Source: Cephalotus follicularis
Taxonomy: Eukaryota; Streptophyta; Magnoliopsida; Oxalidales; Cephalotaceae
NCBI GenBank assembly: GCA_001972305.1
Contig: BDDD01006757.1
Location: forward strand, 22,040 to 86,039
Length of the DNA stretch: 64,000 nt
Direction of reading: 5' to 3'
The position numbers were made by a program, and so were the translations under genes. Numbering within the stretch: position 1 is the first letter of the stretch; every line of letters starts with the position of its first letter. Under the pieces are notes generated by a model, which ran no database searches, was not told where the DNA came from, and saw only the letters and a program-made list of their open reading frames with translations. Positions 58,320 to 64,000 of this stretch are shown in pieces.

Positions 58320-60095
58320 ACCTCACCTGTGGGCAGAGAATGCAGCTTGCAGTAAAATATTCCAACATAGGTCAACCATAAAATCCATAACATTAAAATC
58401 CAATGCTTTGGTTAAAATCTCACATTTGGATAGAGATTGTAACACGCAGTAGGATATCAGAAAAATAGGTTAACCAAAAATCTCATAATAATACTTCAAA
58501 CATTTTCATGGACATCAAGCAACAAAATAATATGTATCCATAATAATTCATGCTTTAGCTTATAAATACAAAGAAGACACGACACACTAATGTGTCTCCA
58601 TAAGTATGATGTTTACCGTAGTCTCAAGCATAATCAAATAAATCAAGAAGCATTATTCAACATAAAAATCCAATAGTTGAGCGCATATGCTATATTAACA
58701 AAATTATAGCATACTCAAATCTTTCCACTCAAGATAACTATCTATTGAACTTTATAATCATGACATAGTACCGATACACTTAAATGTAACAAAACATGAC
58801 CATACAAAAGTATATTAAAAAGAATATCATATAGGTCATTAAGTGCAAACAGAATAATAGTTATTAGCACATATGAATGAAACAATTACACAAATATGAT
58901 CATTCATATTTTAAAATTTTTATCGGATTTTCTTTTCTTACTTATACACAATGAGAATTTAAACACAATTTCAACTAACGATAAGTAAAACTTATCATAT
59001 TATTGAATTATACAATAACTCATGATATATGTATCGAAACATATATAGATATTTATATTTATGACCATCCAAAAGAAACTTCCAACATAAATGCAATCAT
59101 TACTTTCAATAAATACTCATAATTAAGTTATCATATTATGAGTCTAAAAACTAAAAGGAAGTTTCAGCAAAAAGATTGTATTTGTAATTTACTGACTGAT
59201 TAAAATCACTATTTCAATCACAAAATAGATGGCCTCAAAAATAATAGACGGAATGCTCAAAATTTTAGTTGAAATTGAAATTTCTCACTTAATATATAAT
59301 AAATATATTGCAATAGTCATGCATAAATATTAGTATATTGAATATGCATGTATGTAATAAGTTTCATTTTTAACAATTTTCTATTTTAACCATTGTCAAA
59401 CACATTCTCACACATGAACAATTATATATTCTCCCACTTTTATGTGTGAGTGATGAACATATTGAGACAATATAACCGTAAGCATAATGGTCAACTCGAA
59501 TGATGTATAATACTATAAGGTTAAAAAATAGAAAAATTGAGCATGACTAAATAATAAATAATAATATTTTCAAAATGTCATGTATTCATATAAAGAACCT
59601 ATTAATATTCTTACCCAGAAAAATTAATTTTAATATTCATTTACTTCATACCATAATACAATAGGCTCAAATAAAGTCAAAAATCACATACGTCATACTT
59701 ATCATGCCAAATCAAGAAAACTATGCAAAAATAGCATAATAAAAAAGCAAATACCAAGACATATTATTCACAGAGAAACAAACTGTCCAAGATAACAATA
59801 AAAATCACATGTCAATAATGTGAGTAATTTTAATTTGAATATGCTTGGAAACAAAATAAGTAATATTCATCACGAAAATCCAGGCGCATCATTATATAAT
59901 CACATTTGGGCAGAAAATATAACATGCAAATAGGATTTCCTACATGAAACCAACAATCGAGTATACATCGATATTCGAATAGTTTATCACCTTTGGGCAG
60001 AAAAACATTCTAAACCGATGCACACCCTTAAACAAAATGTTTCATGCAAACCACCAAATTAAAACATCAAATAACCACCTTTAGGCAGGAAATTT
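58320..60095 (-). repeat. Dispersed TTTTCTGCCCAAAGGTG motif, five copies
   Basis: Plus-strand words CACCTGTGGGCAGAGAA (58325), CACATTTGGATAGAGA (about 58422), CACATTTGGGCAGAAAA (59905), CACCTTTGGGCAGAAAA (59989) and CACCTTTAGGCAGGAAA (60077). In most copies an AA(T/C)ATGCA-like word follows. Spacing is irregular. No function assigned. Confidence 0.6.
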
Positions 60096-60631
60096 AATGC
60101 AATAATTCAGATTTCATTCCGTAACAAAAGCATGAGAAAATCCCAAAAATTCCTAAATGGTCCACTTTGGTGTAACCGTGAACAAATGGAATTAACTCAA
60201 ACTGGAACGTATAAACAATCTTACCCACAAAGTAAATGTGCATACTAGGGTCAAAATGTATGCACGTGATCTCACAAAATGAGATACACTAACAAAATGT
60301 ACCTCGTTGGATCACAAACAATCCATATTGTAATAGCACAAAATTCAGACAAGTTTAAAGCACACACAAAAGTTGGAGAGTACAGTAGATTAATAATTGA
60401 AATAGGGAGAGTGACTACTGTTAAAAGATTTTTCATATATAATAATAATTTTCATAAAAATTATTTTTCAAAAAACAGTATTTAACTATTTTAAATTAAT
60501 TTTTATGAAAATAATTCTGAAATAAATACTTCTGGTATCCAAAAAATTAATTAAAAATTACCAAAAATTTTATCTCGCAGAAAAATGGGGAAACCCAAAA
60601 ATTTGGACCCAAAATCGCACAAAAATAGAGA

Positions 60632-60672
60632 GCACGCGCCCACACGCGCTAGGAGCGCGAGTGGGCGTGTGC
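60632..60672. other. GC-rich 19-bp hairpin in the copia-B leader
   Basis: GCACGCGCCCACACGCGCT (60632-60650) pairs with AGCGCGAGTGGGCGTGTGC (60654-60672), 17 of 19 positions, across a 3-nt loop AGG. It stands out in AT-rich surroundings about 600 bp from the PBS. Confidence 0.75.
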
Positions 60673-61268
60673 AGCAAGCACTGTTGATGCGCCATCAACC
60701 TCTTGCGGGTCGATTTTGACCCGCCAAACCCGAAACGCGACCCAGTTTGCGATCCTATGCAAACCGGTGATCCAAGCCATAAAATCTTGTAATACAGATC
60801 GCGTTTTAAAGCGCACTGTCAGACAATTAGAACAACTAAACCAATTTCTCAATCCAGCAACTAAAACAACAAGAAATCGAAGAAAGAATTTCGGGTTTTA
60901 AATCCTAAACGCCGAAACTGGTTTTCGTCAAATTCGCGGCCAAAATCACAGTGTTTCCAGAATCAAACGGCACTGTTTTGTTCTATATCATGTAAGAAAC
61001 ATATTTAAAGCCACAGATCGAATTAAAACAACGGGAAACAACAGATTCGATCGATTTTGGGAAGTTTAGATCCGAAAATTTCAAATCCATATATCTCGGC
61101 TTATTGGTCATGAAAACTTATGATCTATATATCAAATCGAAGAGTGAAAAGAGAGGAACAAAAACTCTGAAGAAATCGAAACTAATTATTCACGTTTTAA
61201 AAACTGAAAGAAATTGAAAACATGAATTTCAATAAGAATTATACAAATCAGTCCTAATTCGCATATAA

Positions 61269-61282
61269 CCGCTCTGATACCA
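61269..61282 (-). other. copia-B primer binding site
   Basis: Minus-strand TGGTATCAGAGCGG, the standard plant PBS for initiator-Met tRNA, two bases from the LTR at 61285. Confidence 0.92.
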
Positions 61283-61284
61283 AT

Positions 61285-61733
61285 TGTTGAAAATTAAAAG
61301 GATCATATGTGATATTATAACACAATAATTAATGAGTAAGGATCGTACCTGGTTGAGCCATGTTCAACTGTGCAGCGGAATATCAAAATCAGTGCGATCC
61401 TAGATCAAAAAGACAGGTCTTCCCCTCCTTTTCACCAGACAAAATGTGTTTCTTAGATGATAATCGAAAACAAATCTTGGTGACAGGAGAGGGGACCTAA
61501 CCCGATATATATATAGTAAACACTAATGAGTCTTCCCATCATGCCCATTAGGTCACTAAAGCCCACACTAACCACAACCCACATCTACAACCTGAAGTGC
61601 GTCAGCCCATACAAAATAGATCACTTAAGGGCTATTGGACCATAAGCCCGTCTCACGGATCATTATCCTACCAGTTTTATAAAACAAAAATAATAATTAA
61701 TGGAAACCCAATATTTTATAAATATTTCCAACA
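61285..61733 (-). repeat. copia-B LTR (c), 5' LTR, 449 bp
   Basis: TGTTGAAAATTAAAAGG to ATATTTCCAACA. It lies outside the PBS, so it is the 5' LTR in minus sense. TTCCT follows it. Confidence 0.9.
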
Positions 61734-61925
61734 TTCCTATTATGCTTAGTATTCTTATTGTACTTAGTATTCATATTATACTTATTATTCTTATTATATT
61801 TAGTATTTCTAACCCTATATAATGGTTCTCTTGTATACTCTTTTAGTTAAGAGACACAAAAATTAATACAAACATATTTCTCGTTTTTATTGCGTAATAT
61901 TTGTATCATGATATTAAAGCATGAT
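61734..61925 (+). repeat. Older copia-type LTR end and PBS-like site
   Basis: Degenerate TTAGTATTCTTATTATACTTA units (also at 47380-47443 on the other side of copia-B) lead to a TATA-like CCCTATATAATGG, a TCTTTTAGTTAAGAGA stretch and ATTTCTCGTTTTTATTGCG, typical of a copia LTR end. ATCATGATATTAAAGCATGA follows, resembling ATCATGGTATCAGAGC. I infer an old plus-strand copia LTR that served as the target of copia-B. Fossil. Confidence 0.4.
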
Positions 61926-62400
61926 TGTTGTTAATCCCGAAGGATACTAAACCACTTTGGATAGCATCGATCCTGTATATTATTTACTTTCTTTTCTTCT
62001 GGTGTTACCTAGTTCATGACACACCCCCATGGGAAAACGATCTGGATCCACAACCCCAAACGTGGTGGGTTCCCGATCTGGATCGGGAAAAGTGGCGAAC
62101 CCAGTGTCACAATGGAAGGTCGTAATAATTGGAATATTTGTTTTAGAATTTGTTTAAGTAATTAACCTTTTTGTCTCATATTATAGTTATTTCACCTTTT
62201 TAAAATGTTTTAAGTCTCCATTTTTTAAAATAAGTTGTACTTAGATATATTTGTACATGTATTTTTATGAAAACACCAAGGGAACGCTATCGAGCGTACC
62301 ATTACCCCAACAATCCAACTAAGCCCAACTTTATGGCACGACGTACGGGAGATGTTATCGTACCCCATCACCGTACTTGAATCCTGAACCATAGCATACC
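61926..62400. other. Unassigned DNA
   Basis: Possibly internal sequence of the older copia remnant; contains GATCTGGATC words near 62038-62085. No gene recognised. Confidence 0.4.
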
Positions 62401-62411
62401 ATAATTAGGTA

Positions 62412-62580
62412 ACAATGGTGCCACTTAGCTTAAGTGGTAAGGGTCTTGATAGTAAACATCAGGTCTTGGGTTTGATTCTCTTTGAGAATGCCCACCTACA
62501 GATAAGATTGGGGGATTCAGGGGAAGAAAGAGTTACCTATGTTGGGTATCCTAATTTTTTTTATAAAAAAAAAAAAAGTC
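62412..62580 (+). mobile_element. tRNA-derived SINE
   Basis: Box A-like TTAGCTTAAGTGGTAAGG and box B-like CTTGGGTTTGATTCTC lie at pol III promoter spacing on the plus strand, followed by a body and an A-rich tail (62565-62578). About 170 bp. No clear target duplication found. Different from the SINE at 28604. Confidence 0.65.
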
Positions 62581-62766
62581 AATTTCAATGGGGTAACATT
62601 TTAATTTGATTATTTTGTTATGTAGAATTATAATATTTCATGTTTTCAAGTAGTTAAAATCAGAGAAGTTCCAACAGAAAATTGAGAATTGATAGACATT
62701 TAATTTTTTAGACACATAAACAAGGCCAACATATCAAGTCTGAGATAGGTCATGCAGGTGAAACAT

Positions 62767-62906
62767 GTTGGATACTTGGGCATCTAATAATATGTTTTAA
62801 TATAAGCCCAATAAGTAAAGGCCTAAGACTTGGGTCTATCTGGACTAGAACCCATAATAAGGTGAAACCCTATTATAAATATAAGTGTGCTAGTTGGAGG
62901 CAACAC
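62767..62906 (+). repeat. Short LTR-like unit (about 140 bp)
   Basis: TGTTGGATACTTGGG to TTGGAGGCAACA, TG...CA ends, with a TATA-like CTATTATAAATATAAG about 35 bp before the end. The size fits a solo LTR of a very small (TRIM-like) element. It abuts the copia integrase at 62907. Low certainty. Confidence 0.35.
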
Positions 62907-64000
62907 TGCGGAGTATTCCAAACTTGATACAAAGGGTGTAATGCTTCAAGCCATACACACTAACCTCTCTTAATACAGATAAATACCTCAACAATCTTGA
63001 AGCATTAGTAGATAGATCCAAAAACCTGTTTGCAGCACTATTTTCTGCGCAACCTAGGTACACACAAGTGTTGGTTCGAGTTCCCACCTTAGGTCTCCTA
63101 GGGTCTTGTATGCGTACATAAGCTATACAGCCCCAAGTCTTGAGAGTGTCATATCTACAAGGATGTTTATGCCATAATTCATAAGAAATTAAATTTAATT
63201 TAGAGTGTGACATTCTATTCAGGATGTGATTAGCAGTTAAAACTGCTTCCCCCCAGTAGGAAGTAGGCATGCCAGCTGTCAATAACATAGAGTTTAACAT
63301 TTCAGTTAACGTCATGTTCTTACGTTCAGCTATGCCATTTGATTGAGGTGAGTAAGGAGCAGTAGTTTCAAGTATTATGCCCTGAGAGGCACAGAATTCC
63401 TTGAACTCTGTCATTGTGTATTCTCCTCCTCTATCACTCCTAAACCGTTTAATTTTCAAGTTTAATTGATTTTCCACACGATTTTTGAAAATTCTAAACT
63501 TATCAAAAGCTTCGTCCTTCGATTTCAACAGATAAACATGACAACATCTTGAAAAATCGTCTATGAAAGTAATTAGATACTTCCGACCTCCACGAGTTGT
63601 GAAATTTTTGAAATCACATAAGTCAGAATGTATCGATTCAAGAAGTTGTGTACTCCTAGAAACCGACTGAAAAGGTTTTCTAGTAATCTTAGTCTGAGCA
63701 CACACTTCACATCTGCTAAATCGAATGAAAGTATTTAATGGTATATTATGAGTTTTAGCTAATTGAAGTATTTTTCTGTAATTCACATGTCCAAGTCTAT
63801 TATGTAATAACTTATGATCAATTAATGTTGAATTCATATGGCATATAGTGTCATTAGCTAAACTCAATCTATACATACCATCAATCAGAAATGCACAACC
63901 AAAATAAGCAGAATTAACAGATAAAGTTACTCTACCGTTCATAAAAGAAGTGCACATGCCAGCTTTGTCTAAAAGACTAATAGAAATTAAATTCTTATTA
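62907..64000 (-). pseudogene. copia-C integrase region, partial element running off the right edge
   Basis: The long minus-strand product has the GAG-pre-integrase His/Cys region (HNRLGHVNYRKILQLAKTHN, then CEVC), the integrase core with its acidic residues (HSDLCDF, FIDDFSR, FRSDRGGEY, TAPYSPQSNGIAERKN) and the post-core ELWHKHPCRYDTLKTWGCIA and VYLGC blocks. This is a different plant copia family from copia-A. RT, which should follow to the left, is not present. Fossil, at least one break. Confidence 0.9.

Larger units (their letters stand above)
57563..61268 (-). other. copia-B internal region, no intact coding
   Basis: Very AT-rich sequence continuing the element to its PBS. I could not recognise Gag, protease, integrase or RT in it. 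It has a repeated CACCTTTGGGCAGAAAA-type word (58325-60095) and a GC-rich hairpin (60632-60672). Either heavily decayed or a large non-coding derivative. Confidence 0.55.
47444..61733 (-). mobile_element. Ty1/copia element (copia-B), decayed, part-duplicated together with host DNA
   Basis: Minus strand. LTR copies lie at 47444-47879, 55211-55659 and 61285-61733. The right one has a perfect iMet-type PBS beside it (61269-61282). The left two are each followed on their right by a GTGGGAGAA-like polypurine tract (minus sense). The original element is therefore LTR, about 5.6 kb of internal DNA, LTR; the left LTR and 3' internal part exist twice because of the 5-kb segmental duplication. Only a weak RNase H-like remnant was recognised inside. 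TTCTT left of 47444 and TTCCT right of 61733 may be the target duplication. Fossil, many breaks. Confidence 0.82.

Noticed and set aside
47444-61733. Two separate copia insertions, one per LTR on the left
   Set aside because: LTRs (a) and (b) have the same flanking gene fragment and the same internal sequence; one insertion plus a duplication explains both.
62412-62500. A tRNA gene
   Set aside because: Same reasoning: box A and B with a SINE-like body and A-rich tail.

Overview
This is nuclear DNA of a eudicot plant. The evidence is one intact, intron-containing alpha-expansin gene, AT-rich intergenic DNA, Ty1/copia and Ty3/gypsy elements primed by initiator-Met tRNA, CACTA (En/Spm) DNA transposons, MITEs and tRNA-derived SINEs. 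The species cannot be read from the sequence. Most of the window is transposon-derived.

Region by region. (1) 1-15006 is a nested stack read on the minus strand. A CACTA transposon with TNP2 and transposase-associated-domain remnants (right terminus at 15006) was hit by a Ty3/gypsy element (LTR 8192-10918). That element was hit in its protease region by a second Ty3/gypsy element (LTR 3782-6270, gag to integrase at 1-3640). (2) 15007-20900 holds LTR-like debris, two MITE-like hairpins and otherwise featureless AT-rich DNA. (3) 21067-26799 is a complete-looking CACTA element with 15-bp termini and a TTC target duplication. It has no visible transposase and carries a multi-exon piece of a dihydropyrimidinase (PYD2) gene, i.e. 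a Pack-CACTA. Its 3' part and right flank recur at 29154-33046, inside a broken and rearranged copia element whose outer LTRs (27256 and 36357) are flanked by AGACT. (4) 38538-39853 is an intact three-exon alpha-expansin gene with a TATA box, the only clearly functional gene seen. (5) 41152-44128 is a 1.5-kb noncoding tandem duplication. (6) 44771-49762 and 52579-57562 are direct copies of a 5-kb segment. Each holds the C-terminal coiled-coil/XH part of a FACTOR OF DNA METHYLATION/IDN2-type gene plus the 3' LTR and part of a copia element. A truncated Ty3-type LTR (49763-52578) sits at the join. The copia element runs on to its PBS and other LTR at 61733. (7) 61734-64000 has an old copia LTR/PBS remnant, a SINE, a short LTR-like unit and the integrase part of another copia element that runs off the right edge.

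No operon-like or pathway grouping exists. The expansin acts in cell-wall loosening. The FDM/IDN2-type fragments derive from the RNA-directed DNA methylation machinery that silences transposons, but here they are only C-terminal pieces. The most interesting structures are the gene-capturing CACTA with its partial duplicate, the FDM-bearing duplication with uneven divergence between copies, and the palindromic ATCGAT-centred minisatellite in the gypsy LTR. All similarity statements are from reading by eye, not from database searches.
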